Source: Crossiella sp. SN42 (GTDB taxonomy: Bacteria; Actinomycetota; Actinomycetes; Mycobacteriales; Pseudonocardiaceae). From it: DNA of 64,000 bases. Positions 19,536 to 27,796 of this stretch are shown piece after piece. The notes under the pieces were generated by a model. That model was not told the DNA's origin, searched no databases, and saw only the letters and a list, made by a program, of their open reading frames with translations. Both the position numbers and the translations under genes were made by a program. The number at the start of each line of letters is the position of its first letter. Position 1 is the first letter of the stretch. Where the stretch lies: positions 1-64,000 of the forward strand of contig NZ_JAMHIV010000009.1 of assembly GCF_023897065.1 (NCBI RefSeq), given 5' to 3'.

Positions 19536-20219
19536 CTAGTGCTCGGCGGAACCGAGGGTGGAGAGCAGTTCCTCGATGAAGCCGCCTGCCTCGCGGGCCG
19601 CGCGCTCGGGGTCCTGGTCCCGGACCGCCGCCAGCAGGTCCTGGTGGGAGATGTGCCGGTCGCCGTCCACCTCGGAGTCCACCGTGGTCGCGACACTGGC
19701 CTTCACCGCCTCGGTGAACCCTCGGTACAGCTCGGTGAGCACCGGGTTCTGCGAGCATTCGACGAGCATCAGGTGGAAGGCGGTGTCGGTGACCACCATC
19801 CGCTCCCACTCCCCGGCGGCCAGCGCCGCGTCCCGCTCGGCCAGGGTCTCGGTCAGCCTGCGCAGTTCCTCCTCGCTGCGGCGGACCGCGGCCAGCCGCG
19901 CGCCCTCGACCTCCAGCGCGTGCCGCACCTCCAGCACGTCGCGCAGCTCGGCATCGCACAGCCTGCGCACCGCGCCGGACAGCTCACTGGTCGCGCGCAC
20001 GAAAGTGCCGTCGCCCTGTCGCACCTCCAGCAACCCGGCGTGCGCCAGTGCCCGGACCGCCTCCCGGACCGTGTTCCTGCCCACGCCCAGCGCCGTCACA
20101 AGCTCGGGCTCAGCGGGAATCCGCCGCCCGATCGGCCATTCGCCGCTGGTCACCAGCGTGCGCATCTGGTCGATCACCTGCTCGACGAGGCCGGTGCGTC
20201 GGGTAGTGGCCAACGGCAC
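19536..20219 (-). CDS. GntR-family regulator with FCD (FadR-type) domain
   Basis: A 227-residue regulator with an N-terminal winged helix (about 10-75: IPAEPELVTALGVGRNTVREAVRAL) and an all-helical C-terminal FCD effector domain with acidic and His residues that usually bind a metal and a carboxylate ligand. The GTG start at 20219 is supported by an AAGGA Shine-Dalgarno about 8 nt upstream. It is divergent from an MFS transporter, and the 48-bp space between them should hold both promoters and the operator, so it likely controls the transporter in response to a small acid. Confidence 0.9.
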   Translation of the reverse strand: MPLATTRRTGLVEQVIDQMRTLVTSGEWPIGRRIPAEPELVTALGVGRNTVREAVRALAHAGLLEVRQGDGTFVRATSELSGAVRRLCDAELRDVLEVRHALEVEGARLAAVRRSEEELRRLTETLAERDAALAAGEWERMVVTDTAFHLMLVECSQNPVLTELYRGFTEAVKASVATTVDSEVDGDRHISHQDLLAAVRDQDPERAAREAGGFIEELLSTLGSAEH

Positions 20220-20255
20220 AGTCTCATCCTTTCATCCGGACATCCCATGTTTGCT

Positions 20256-20261
20256 TATAGT
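20256..20261 (+). promoter_or_regulatory. -10 box for leaderless MFS transporter
   Basis: TATAGT ends 6 nt before the GTG at 20268. There is no Shine-Dalgarno. Confidence 0.6.
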
Positions 20262-20267
20262 ACTCGC

Positions 20268-21689
20268 GTGACCGTGACGCCGACCCTCCCTGACGACATC
20301 CGGTCAGCAGCTCAGCCTGCCACTTCCGGCCGCTCCCGTGCAGCTACGGTCGTCGGCGGCAGTTCGCTGTTGATCGTCGGAATCGTGCTTGCCGCGCTCA
20401 ACCTCCGTCCCGCCGTGACCAGCCTCGCTGCCGTGCTGGCGGAGGTCCGTGATTCTCTGGGCGTCTCGGCAGTCTGGGTCAGCGCGGTAACGGCCGTGCC
20501 TACAGTGTGTTTCGGTTTCGCCGGTCTCGTGGCGCCGATGCTCTCCCGCCGCTTCGGCCCGCTGCGCGTGGTGGGCTTCGCACTGGGCCTGCTCGGCCTG
20601 GGACTCGCCCTCCGAGTCCTGGACGGACCTGCGGTTCTGCTGGGCGGCACGCTCGCGGCCTGCTCCTCGATCGCGGTGGCCAACGTGCTGATCCCGGTGG
20701 TCGTGAAGGAGTCCTTCCCCGGACGGCTCGGTTTTGTCATGGGCGTCTACAGCGCCGCGCTCTCCGCCGGTGGCGCCGCCGCGGCCGCCTTCACCGCGCC
20801 GCTGGAGCGGTGGGTCGGCGGCTGGCGGGTCGCGGTCGGGCTGTGGGCGGTGCTCGCGGTGACCGCCCTGGTCGTCTGGGCGGTGGCCCGCCGCCGCGCC
20901 CAGCCCCTGGAGGAAGCGGCCCTCGCGCACGACGCACTCGAACAAGCCGCCCCCGGCCACCCGGCCGCCACCGCGACCGCCGCCGCCACTGCGACCGCCG
21001 CCACCGTCGCCACTGCCACCGCGGCCGCCACCACCGCGACCTCCGCCACCGCCGCGATCCAGGCCACCACCCCCGACCCGGCCGCCGCGTCCACCACCGC
21101 GGCCGCCGGGAGCTCCCGGAGCCTGTTCCGCAGCCCGCTGGCCTGGGCCGTCACCGGCTTCTTCGGCATCCAGTCGCTGGTCGCCTACACCTGGATGGGC
21201 TGGCTGCCGGAGATCCTGCGCGACGTCGCCGGCGTCGACCCGACCACCGCGGGCGTCATGCTCGGCGCGCTGATGGTCATCGGCGTGCCCGCCGCGCTGA
21301 TCATCCCGCCACTGGTCACCCGCCGCCGCGCGCAGTCCGGCTGGGCGGTGGCGATGACCGCGACCTCGCTGCTCGGCGTGCTGGGCCTGCTGTTCGCGCC
21401 CACGCTGTCCCCGGTGCTGTGGGTGGTGCTGCTCGGCGTCGGCATGGGCGGGCTGTTCCCGCTCGCACTGACCTTCATCACGCTGCGCTCACGCACCGTG
21501 GCCGACACCGCCGGGCTCTCCGCGATGGCGCAGAGCCTGGGCTACCTGATCGCCGCGGTCGGCCCGTTCGGCGTCGGCATGCTGCACGGCTGGACCGGCG
21601 GCTGGACCGCCTCGCTGCTGCTGGTCCTCACCGCGATGACCATCCAACTGCTCTTCGGCTACCTGGCCGGCCGCCCCCGCTACGTCTGA
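20268..21689 (+). CDS. MFS transporter, CynX/NimT-like
   Basis: A 473-residue 12-helix major facilitator. The early ALNLRPAVTSLA segment is typical of the cyanate/2-nitroimidazole (CynX/NimT) group. The cytoplasmic loop between helices 6 and 7 (about 220-285) is unusually long and almost pure Ala/Thr, encoded by repeated GCCACCGC-like triplets. I chose the GTG at 20268 because a TATAGT box lies 6 nt upstream; the ATG at 20247 would precede that box. It is divergent from a GntR/FCD regulator and ends at a shared terminator with mtr. The substrate is unknown. Confidence 0.88.
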   Translation: MTVTPTLPDDIRSAAQPATSGRSRAATVVGGSSLLIVGIVLAALNLRPAVTSLAAVLAEVRDSLGVSAVWVSAVTAVPTVCFGFAGLVAPMLSRRFGPLRVVGFALGLLGLGLALRVLDGPAVLLGGTLAACSSIAVANVLIPVVVKESFPGRLGFVMGVYSAALSAGGAAAAAFTAPLERWVGGWRVAVGLWAVLAVTALVVWAVARRRAQPLEEAALAHDALEQAAPGHPAATATAAATATAATVATATAAATTATSATAAIQATTPDPAAASTTAAAGSSRSLFRSPLAWAVTGFFGIQSLVAYTWMGWLPEILRDVAGVDPTTAGVMLGALMVIGVPAALIIPPLVTRRRAQSGWAVAMTATSLLGVLGLLFAPTLSPVLWVVLLGVGMGGLFPLALTFITLRSRTVADTAGLSAMAQSLGYLIAAVGPFGVGMLHGWTGGWTASLLLVLTAMTIQLLFGYLAGRPRYV

Positions 21690-21695
21690 GCGCCG

Positions 21696-21728
21696 GCCCC
21701 GCGACCGCGGTGTGCGCGGTCGCGGGGC
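21696..21728. terminator. bidirectional terminator between the MFS gene and mtr
   Basis: Perfect 14-bp GC-only hairpin (21696-21709 with 21715-21728), 5-nt loop, in the 47-bp gap between convergent genes. Confidence 0.75.
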
Positions 21729-21736
21729 GGCCCGGC

Positions 21737-23110
21737 TCAGATCTTGAGCAGCGCGTTCTCCAGCAGCTCCGGCATGGCCGGGTGGATCCAGTACTGCCCG
21801 CGCGCCATGGTCCGCGCGTCCAGCCCGAAGTGCATGGCCTGGATCAGCGGCTGGATCAGCGTGGCCGCCTGCGGCCCGATGATGTGCGCGCCGAGCAGCA
21901 GCCCGGAGGCCGGGTCGGCGATCAGCTTGCAGAAGCTGGTCGTGTCCTCCATCGCCCAGCCGTAGGCGATGCCGCCGTACTCCTGGGTGACCGCCACGTG
22001 GTTGAGCCCGGCCGCCTTGGCCTGCTCCTCGGTCAGCCCGACCGAGGCGACCTGCGGGGTGGAGAACACCGCGTGCGGCACGAACCGGTGGTCGGTGGTC
22101 CTGGGCGAGTCCGGGTGCAGCAGGTTGTGCTGGACCACCTTCGCCTCGTGGTTGGCCACGTGCTTGAGCTGGTACGGCGAGCTGACATCGCCCAGGGCGA
22201 AGATGCCCGCCACCTCGGTGCGCTGGTGCTCGTCGACCGCGATCCGCCCGTCGGCGTGCGTGCCGACCCCGGTCTTGTCCACATCCAGCAGGTGCGCGTT
22301 CGGGATCCGCCCGGCCGCCACCAGCAGCTCCTCGGCCTCCACCACCTCGGCGCCCTCCGGGCCTTCCAGGTGCAGCCGGACCACGCCGTCCACCCGCTCC
22401 GCGCGCAGCGCCTTGCGGTTGAGCCGCAGGTCCCAGCGCTGGCTCGCCAACTCGGTGAACCGGGCGGAGATGTCCGCGTCCTCAGCCCGCAGCAGCGCGC
22501 CCGAGCGGTTGACCACGGTCACCTGGACGCCGAAGGAGCTGAACACGTGCGCGAACTCGGTGGCCACGAACCCGCCGCCGAGGATCACCATCCGGGCGGG
22601 CAGCTTCTCCAGGCGCATCACGGTCTCGTTGGTGTGGAAACCGACCTCGTCGATGCTGGCCACCGCCGGGATCACCGGACGGCTGCCCGCCGCGATGACG
22701 AACCGGTCCGCGGTGATGGTCACCCCGGTGCCGGTGTCCAGCTGCTTCGGTCCGGTGAACCTGGCCTCACCGGTGTAGACGGTGACGTTCGGGCACTCCT
22801 GCGCGCGGTAGCGGAACCCGCCCTCGGCGATCGGGTCGATCCGGCCGAACACCCGATCCCGGATCTCAGGCCAGTTGACCCCGTGCAGCTCCAGGTCCAC
22901 GCCGAGCTTGGCCGCGGGCTTCGGGCTGCTGGCGAGCTCGGCGGGATGCACGAACATCTTGGTCGGGATGCAGCCGACGTTGAGGCAGGTGCCACCGAAG
23001 ACACCCTTCTCCACGATCGCGATGTTCCAGTCGTCGAACCGCTCGTCGATGATCGAGTTGCCCGAGCCGCTGCCGATGATGACCAGGTCGTAGTGAGGCA
23101 CGCTATCCAT
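21737..23110 (-). CDS. mtr: mycothione reductase
   Basis: NADPH-dependent flavoprotein that reduces mycothiol disulfide, keeping the actinobacterial redox buffer reduced. The 457 residues match the family (about 459 in M. tuberculosis). FAD-binding GSGSGNS is near the N-terminus, the redox-active pair is in [15 protein letters not shown], an NADPH-binding [10 protein letters not shown] follows, and the C-terminal catalytic His/Glu are in the HPAMPELLE region. The ATG at 23110 overlaps the upstream VanZ-RDD gene by 8 bp, so the two are probably co-transcribed. Confidence 0.95.
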   Translation of the reverse strand: MDSVPHYDLVIIGSGSGNSIIDERFDDWNIAIVEKGVFGGTCLNVGCIPTKMFVHPAELASSPKPAAKLGVDLELHGVNWPEIRDRVFGRIDPIAEGGFRYRAQECPNVTVYTGEARFTGPKQLDTGTGVTITADRFVIAAGSRPVIPAVASIDEVGFHTNETVMRLEKLPARMVILGGGFVATEFAHVFSSFGVQVTVVNRSGALLRAEDADISARFTELASQRWDLRLNRKALRAERVDGVVRLHLEGPEGAEVVEAEELLVAAGRIPNAHLLDVDKTGVGTHADGRIAVDEHQRTEVAGIFALGDVSSPYQLKHVANHEAKVVQHNLLHPDSPRTTDHRFVPHAVFSTPQVASVGLTEEQAKAAGLNHVAVTQEYGGIAYGWAMEDTTSFCKLIADPASGLLLGAHIIGPQAATLIQPLIQAMHFGLDARTMARGQYWIHPAMPELLENALLKI

Positions 23111-24266
23111 CCTGCCTGTCGCTCGTGGTCCGCCTGCCATCGGCGGGGTCGCTGACCGCCACGGGCACCCGGGCGTCGATGACCTGCAACCCGGCCAGCC
23201 GCCCGGAGATTCCCCGCTGATCCCGCCCGAAAACCGCCGAAACAGCGTGCGCCAGCAACAACCCGAGCGCCAGCCACAGTGCGATGTCCGCACCGGGCAC
23301 CTCGGTCGGCGCCGCGGCGAACCCGAGCAGCCCGGCCACCCCGCCGAGCCCGATCAGCCAGCGCACCAGCAGCGCCACCGGCCCAGGCGCCCGCGCGCCC
23401 GCCCCCGGCCCCCGGCGCGCACCGTCCCCGGCCGCCACCGGCCGCAGCCGCACGATCACCTGCCCCGGACTCGCGCCCCGCGCCACCATCGTCAGCACCA
23501 GCAAGATCCCCGCGGGCAACCACCACTGCGCCCACGCGGGCACCCACGGCCCCGCGACCCCGCCCAGCCCGGCCACCAGCGCGAACACGTTCCCGGCCCA
23601 CCACACCAGCAGCAGGTCGCACACCATCGCCAGCAACCGCCGCCACCGGGTCACCGGCCGCGGCAGCTCAGCGTCGGCCACCGCCCGCTGACCGGGCACC
23701 AGCCGCAGCAGCGGCGCGAACAGCACGCCCAGCGCCGCGCCGGTGGTGTTGGAGATCAGGTCGTCCACGTCGAAGATCCGGAACGCGCACGGGTAGACCC
23801 ACCAGATCCCGGTCAGCTGGGTCAGCTCGATCAGCAGCGACACGCCCGCGCCGATCAGCGCGCTGGCGAAGAAACCGCGCCGGAACAGGTGCCGGACGAA
23901 CATGCCCAGCGGCACGAACAGGGCCACGTTGAGCGCGAAGGAGCGGAAGCTGCCGTCCGCGGCCACCCTGGGCAGGTCCCGCCAGCCGTGCACCGAGGGC
24001 CACTCGGTGAGCACGTGCAGCGGCTGCCACTGCGCCCGCACGCCGAACTGCTGGCAGAAGTCCGGGCCCACCGGCGGCAGCGGGATCATCACATAGGCGA
24101 GCAGCGCCAGCAGGTAGAGCAGGAAGGCGAAGGCCACCGCCACATCGCCGGCCCCCAGGTCGCCGCGCTTGCGGTAGCGCACGGCGACGTAGGGCACGAA
24201 CAGCACCAGGGCCAGTACGACCGCGGCGATGCCCGCGACCCAGGCCGGTAAGACCCGGACTCCCAT
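23103..24266 (-). CDS. VanZ-like and RDD-like fused membrane protein
   Basis: A 387-residue integral membrane protein. The N-terminal half (about 1-195) has four to five helices with the VanZ-type pattern ([12 protein letters not shown] and an E-x-T-Q helix followed by [13 protein letters not shown]). The C-terminal half (about 205-370) resembles an RDD domain with three helices and a [14 protein letters not shown] segment. VanZ proteins affect glycopeptide or lipoglycopeptide resistance in Gram-positives by an unclear mechanism. The last codons overlap the mtr start. The stop of the PEBP-like gene lies 5 bp upstream, so PEBP-VanZ/RDD-mtr probably forms one operon. Confidence 0.82.
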   Translation of the reverse strand: MGVRVLPAWVAGIAAVVLALVLFVPYVAVRYRKRGDLGAGDVAVAFAFLLYLLALLAYVMIPLPPVGPDFCQQFGVRAQWQPLHVLTEWPSVHGWRDLPRVAADGSFRSFALNVALFVPLGMFVRHLFRRGFFASALIGAGVSLLIELTQLTGIWWVYPCAFRIFDVDDLISNTTGAALGVLFAPLLRLVPGQRAVADAELPRPVTRWRRLLAMVCDLLLVWWAGNVFALVAGLGGVAGPWVPAWAQWWLPAGILLVLTMVARGASPGQVIVRLRPVAAGDGARRGPGAGARAPGPVALLVRWLIGLGGVAGLLGFAAAPTEVPGADIALWLALGLLLAHAVSAVFGRDQRGISGRLAGLQVIDARVPVAVSDPADGRRTTSDRQDG

Positions 24267-24270
24267 CCGG

Positions 24271-24816
24271 TCAGTGCGCGAAGACCGGGCTGATCACGGC
24301 CCGCGCCAGGGTGTGGAACACCAGGTTGAAGCTGACCACCGCCGGGGTGGCCGAGGCGTCCACGCCCAGGGTCTCCACATCCAGCGCGTGCACCGCGAAC
24401 ATGTACCGGTGCGGGTGGTCCCCGGCGGGCGGCGCGGCCCCGCCGTAGCCCTCCGAGCCGAAGTCGGTGCGCACGTGGAAGGCGCCCGCGGGCAGCCCGG
24501 AACCGTCCGCGCGGCCCGCGTCAGTGGCCAGTTCGGTGACCGAGGCGGGCACGTCCACCACCACCCAGTGCCAGAAGCCGGACGGGGTCGGCGCGTCCGG
24601 GTCGAAGCAGGTCACGGCGAAGCTCTTGGTCTCGGCGGGGAAGCCGCTCCAGCTCAGCTGCGGGGAGCGGTTCTCGCCGGACAGCCCCATCCCGTTGAAC
24701 ACCTGCGCGTTTGTCAGCTGCTCGCCGTCGGCCACGTCGGCGGAGGTGACGGTGAAGGAGCCGACCGGGGGCAGCAGGCTGTAGGGGTCGGGGGCGACGG
24801 GACGTTCGAGGCTCAT
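24271..24816 (-). CDS. YbhB/YbcL-type PEBP-like protein
   Basis: A 181-residue cytoplasmic protein of the phosphatidylethanolamine-binding / Raf kinase inhibitor-like family. Family marks are [10 protein letters not shown], the anion-site [15 protein letters not shown] and [10 protein letters not shown]. The biochemical role of bacterial members is unclear. I chose the ATG at 24816, which has a GGAG 7-8 nt upstream; an earlier in-frame ATG lacks one. It is the first gene of a likely three-gene minus-strand operon with the VanZ/RDD gene and mtr, divergent from glyA. Confidence 0.9.
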   Translation of the reverse strand: MSLERPVAPDPYSLLPPVGSFTVTSADVADGEQLTNAQVFNGMGLSGENRSPQLSWSGFPAETKSFAVTCFDPDAPTPSGFWHWVVVDVPASVTELATDAGRADGSGLPAGAFHVRTDFGSEGYGGAAPPAGDHPHRYMFAVHALDVETLGVDASATPAVVSFNLVFHTLARAVISPVFAH

Positions 24817-24903
24817 CGGCACTCCAAGAAATGGGGTCTCGCGGGTCATGGGCACCGCGGCTGCGGATCACCCTATCCACCCCTGTCCTACCCCGTCGCG
24901 CGG

Positions 24904-24909
24904 TAGGAT
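24904..24909 (+). promoter_or_regulatory. -10 box of the glyA leader
   Basis: TAGGAT a few nt before the conserved start of the ZTP riboswitch; transcription would begin near 24915. Confidence 0.5.
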
Positions 24910-24913
24910 CACC

Positions 24914-24992
24914 CCTGTCGCGACTGGCGTGTTCGGGTGGAACCAACCATCGGGGAGCGGCACGGATCGGTGCGCGCCGTACGCCTGGGCGC
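24914..24992 (+). ncRNA. ZTP/ZMP riboswitch (pfl motif)
   Basis: Senses ZTP/ZMP, the alarmone that signals shortage of 10-formyl-THF. The conserved elements are in order: TCGCGACTGGCG (24918-24929), GGTGGAACC, CGGGGAGCG (24951-24959) and the 3' pseudoknot strand CGCCTGGGC (24982-24990). It lies about 40 nt before glyA, which makes 5,10-methylene-THF, a typical partner of this class. Since the next hairpin region and the Shine-Dalgarno follow directly, control may be at translation or termination. Confidence 0.88.
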
Positions 24993-25031
24993 AGCCGGAA
25001 CCCGTTGCCGTGCCGCGAGGAGGACTCGTCC

Positions 25032-26303
25032 ATGCACCAGCCCGCCCTGCCCCACCTCACCCATGCCGACCCGGTGCTCGCCGAACTCGTGCAGGCCGAA
25101 GCCGGCCGCCAGTTCGAGAAGCTGCGCATGATCGCCTCGGAGAACTACGTCTCCGAAGCGGTGCTGGAAGCCACCGGCACCGTGCTGACCAACAAGTACT
25201 CCGAGGGCTACGCCGGCCGCCGCTACTACGAGGGCCAGCAGCTGGTCGACCCGATCGAGACCATGGCCGTGGACCGGGCCAAGGCGCTCTTCGGCGTGGA
25301 CCACGCCAACGTGCAGCCCTACTCCGGCTCCCCGGCCAACCTGGCCGTCTACCTGGCCTTCGCCGAACCGGGCGACACCGTGATGGGCATGGCACTGCCC
25401 TCCGGCGGCCACCTCACGCACGGCTGGAGCGTCTCGGCCACCGGCAAGTGGTTCCGCGCCGTGCAGTACGGCGTGCGCAAGGAGACCGGCACCGTGGACC
25501 TGGACCAGGTGCGCGACCTGGCCCGCGCCGAACGGCCGAAGCTGATCTTCTGCGGCGGCACCGCGATCCCGCGCACCATCGACTTCCCGGCCTTCGCCGA
25601 GATCGCCAACGAGGTGGGCGCCATCCTGGTCGCCGACATCGCGCACATCGCGGGCCTGATCGCCGGTGGCGCGCACCCCAGCCCGGCCGGGCACGCCCAG
25701 GTCATCAGCACCACCACGCACAAGACGCTGCGCGGCCCGCGCGGCGCGATGCTGATGTCCGACGCCGAACACGCCAAGGCACTGGACAAGGCGGTCTTCC
25801 CCGGCCTGCAGGGCGGCCCGCACAACCACACCACCGCCGCCATCGCGGTCGCCCTCGGCGAGGCCTCCGGCCCGGCCTTCCGCGAGTACGCGCACGCCGT
25901 GGTGGCCAACGCCAAGGCACTGGCCGAGGCGCTGCTCGCGCGCGGCTTCGAGCTGGTCTCCGGCGGCACTGACAACCACCTGATCCTGGCCGACCTGACC
26001 AACAAGGGCATCGGCGGCAAGCCCGCGGCCAAGGCGCTGGACCGGGCGGGCGTGGAGCTGAACTACAACACGGTGCCGTTCGACCCGCGCAAGCCGTTCG
26101 ACCCCTCCGGCATCCGGCTGGGCACCGCGGGCATCACCACCCGTGGCCTGGGCGTGGAGCAGATGCCGCAGGTCGCGGAGTGGATGGACCGCGCGGTGAC
26201 CGCGGCCGGGGAGAACGACGAGGCGGCCATCGAGCGCATCGCGGCCGAGGTCGCCGAGCTGATGGCCGGTTACCCGATGCCGGGCTGGGCCCCGCAGGTC
26301 TGA
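25032..26303 (+). CDS. glyA: serine hydroxymethyltransferase
   Basis: PLP enzyme that interconverts serine and glycine and charges THF to 5,10-methylene-THF. The 423 residues are the usual length. Marks are SENYVSEAVLE at the N-terminus, NKYSEGYAGRRYYEG, and the PLP-binding Lys231 in TTTHKTLRGPRG. The ATG at 25032 is set by GAGGAGGA 7 nt upstream and lies after the ZTP riboswitch, which should raise expression when formyl-folate is low. A strong hairpin follows the stop, so the gene is a single-gene unit. Confidence 0.97.
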   Translation: MHQPALPHLTHADPVLAELVQAEAGRQFEKLRMIASENYVSEAVLEATGTVLTNKYSEGYAGRRYYEGQQLVDPIETMAVDRAKALFGVDHANVQPYSGSPANLAVYLAFAEPGDTVMGMALPSGGHLTHGWSVSATGKWFRAVQYGVRKETGTVDLDQVRDLARAERPKLIFCGGTAIPRTIDFPAFAEIANEVGAILVADIAHIAGLIAGGAHPSPAGHAQVISTTTHKTLRGPRGAMLMSDAEHAKALDKAVFPGLQGGPHNHTTAAIAVALGEASGPAFREYAHAVVANAKALAEALLARGFELVSGGTDNHLILADLTNKGIGGKPAAKALDRAGVELNYNTVPFDPRKPFDPSGIRLGTAGITTRGLGVEQMPQVAEWMDRAVTAAGENDEAAIERIAAEVAELMAGYPMPGWAPQV

Positions 26304-26318
26304 GCTGACAAAAGAAAG

Positions 26319-26352
26319 ACGGACCCCCGCCGGTGGCACGGCGGGGGTCCGT
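26319..26352. terminator. terminator after glyA
   Basis: Perfect 14-bp stem (26319-26332 with 26339-26352) and 6-nt loop. An additional complementary pair GAGCTGAC/GTCAGCTC (26302-26309, 26351-26358) flanks it. It lies between the convergent glyA and pspC-like genes. Confidence 0.8.
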
Positions 26353-26376
26353 CAGCTCAGGTCAGCTCAACGCGGT

Positions 26377-26580
26377 TCAGTACTTCTCCGGCGAGCGCAT
26401 GAACAGCGCCAGCAGCAGGTAGAGCAGGAACTGCGGGCCAGGAAGCACGCACGAGACCACGAACAGCAACCGCACCGTGCCGGGCTTCCAGCCGAAGTAC
26501 TCGGCAAGGCCACCGGCCACGCCGAAGAACACACTGTTGCGCGACCGGGCCAGCCGTCGCGACCTGATCGGGGCGGACAT
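26377..26580 (-). CDS. PspC-domain small membrane protein
   Basis: A 67-residue protein that is essentially one PspC domain: a basic N-terminus (RSRRLARSR), the signature GVAGGLAEYFGW and one C-terminal hydrophobic helix. PspC domains act in envelope-stress sensing in enterobacteria; small actinobacterial members are poorly studied. The ATG at 26580 has AGGAGG 8 nt upstream; a longer in-frame start at 26628 adds residues with no family similarity. It is convergent with glyA. Confidence 0.88.
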   Translation of the reverse strand: MSAPIRSRRLARSRNSVFFGVAGGLAEYFGWKPGTVRLLFVVSCVLPGPQFLLYLLLALFMRSPEKY

Positions 26581-26725
26581 CGTGAGTACCTCCTGGGGTC
26601 GGGCCGCTCGCTGCGGCCGCTTCCCCATTCACATTCCCCGTTTCGCGGCCCGCGTACCTCAGGGGAGACCCCGATATTTTCACTCCGGGTGACGGCCGAC
26701 ACTGGGGGCGGCTGCCCCGCGGCCG

Positions 26726-27673
26726 CTACAGCGCCGTGCGCGAGGTCAGCCAGTTCCCCGCCTCGGCCAGCGCCCGCTCCCGCACCGAGGGCGCGGACAG
26801 GAACACGTCGTGCAGCGCCCCCGGCACCGGCGTCACGGTCACCTCCCGGCCCAGCCGCGGCGCCCACCTGGCGATCTGCTCCACGTCGAGCACGGTGTCC
26901 GCGTTGCCCGCCGCCTGCTCCCACACCTTGCGGTGCAGCAGGCTCTTGTCCGAGCACAGCACCAGCACCGGCGCGCCCACGTCCAGCCCGGCGTGCACCT
27001 GCGCGTGCCCCCGGCGCACCGCGCGCAGCCAGCCCATCCGCACCGGGAAGTGCTCGATCGGCTTCCAGGCCAGGTTGTAGTCCCACTCGCCGTGGTGGGC
27101 GCGCAGCAGGCTGTGCGCGTAGGTCGGCGCCAGCGTCGGCTTGACCACCAGCTTCGGCAGCCACCGGCCGACCAGCCGGACGATCGCGGTGCCGATGGTC
27201 CGGTTGAACCAGGGCTCGGCCAGGTCCAGCCACGGGCTGTTCAGCACCATCGCGTCCAGCGGCAGCCGACCGCGCCGGGCATCGGCCCACAGTGGGGTGA
27301 TCAGCCCGCCGGTGGAGTGCGCCATCACCACCAGCCGCTCGTGCCCGTCCTGCCGGATCAGCTCGGCGGCGGCGTCCAGCTCCTCGAAGTGCTCGGCCAG
27401 GTCGGTGACGTAGTTCGGCAGCTGGGCCGGCAACAACGACCGGCCATAGGCGCGCAGGTCCAGCGCGTAGAAGTCATAACCGAGTTCACTGAAGAACTCC
27501 GCGACGTGGGTCTGGAAGAAGTAGTCGCAGAAACCGTGCACGTAGAGCAAAGCGCCCTTACCGGGAGACTTCGCCGGGTAGCGCACCAGCGTGGCCACCG
27601 AGTCCACATTCCGGACCGCGGCCAGCTTGATCGTCCGCGCGCTATAGGCCTCACCCAGGAAGTCCGCTGTCAC
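26726..27673 (-). CDS. alpha/beta hydrolase (serine, lysophospholipase-like)
   Basis: A 315-residue alpha/beta-fold hydrolase. The oxyanion strand is LLYVHGFCDY, the nucleophile elbow is MAHSTGGL, Asp is probably in a VLCSDKS strand, and the catalytic His is in GALHDVFLS near the C-terminus. The fold resembles monoacylglycerol lipase and lysophospholipase-like enzymes; the substrate is unknown. I chose the GTG at 27673 because a CAGACT box lies 6 nt upstream on this strand, so it is probably leaderless; the long upstream extension of this frame has no coding character. It is divergent from the large LuxR regulator. Confidence 0.85.
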   Translation of the reverse strand: MTADFLGEAYSARTIKLAAVRNVDSVATLVRYPAKSPGKGALLYVHGFCDYFFQTHVAEFFSELGYDFYALDLRAYGRSLLPAQLPNYVTDLAEHFEELDAAAELIRQDGHERLVVMAHSTGGLITPLWADARRGRLPLDAMVLNSPWLDLAEPWFNRTIGTAIVRLVGRWLPKLVVKPTLAPTYAHSLLRAHHGEWDYNLAWKPIEHFPVRMGWLRAVRRGHAQVHAGLDVGAPVLVLCSDKSLLHRKVWEQAAGNADTVLDVEQIARWAPRLGREVTVTPVPGALHDVFLSAPSVRERALAEAGNWLTSRTAL

Positions 27674-27796
27674 AGGGACAGTCTGTACCACAAAATCCAA
27701 TGTGGACTGGCCCGCCGTCCCAGCGGTTCTTAGGCTTCCACCATTCAGCACTCGCACCGCCGCGAAGCCCCGGAAGTGGCCTTCGAGGAGCAGCCG

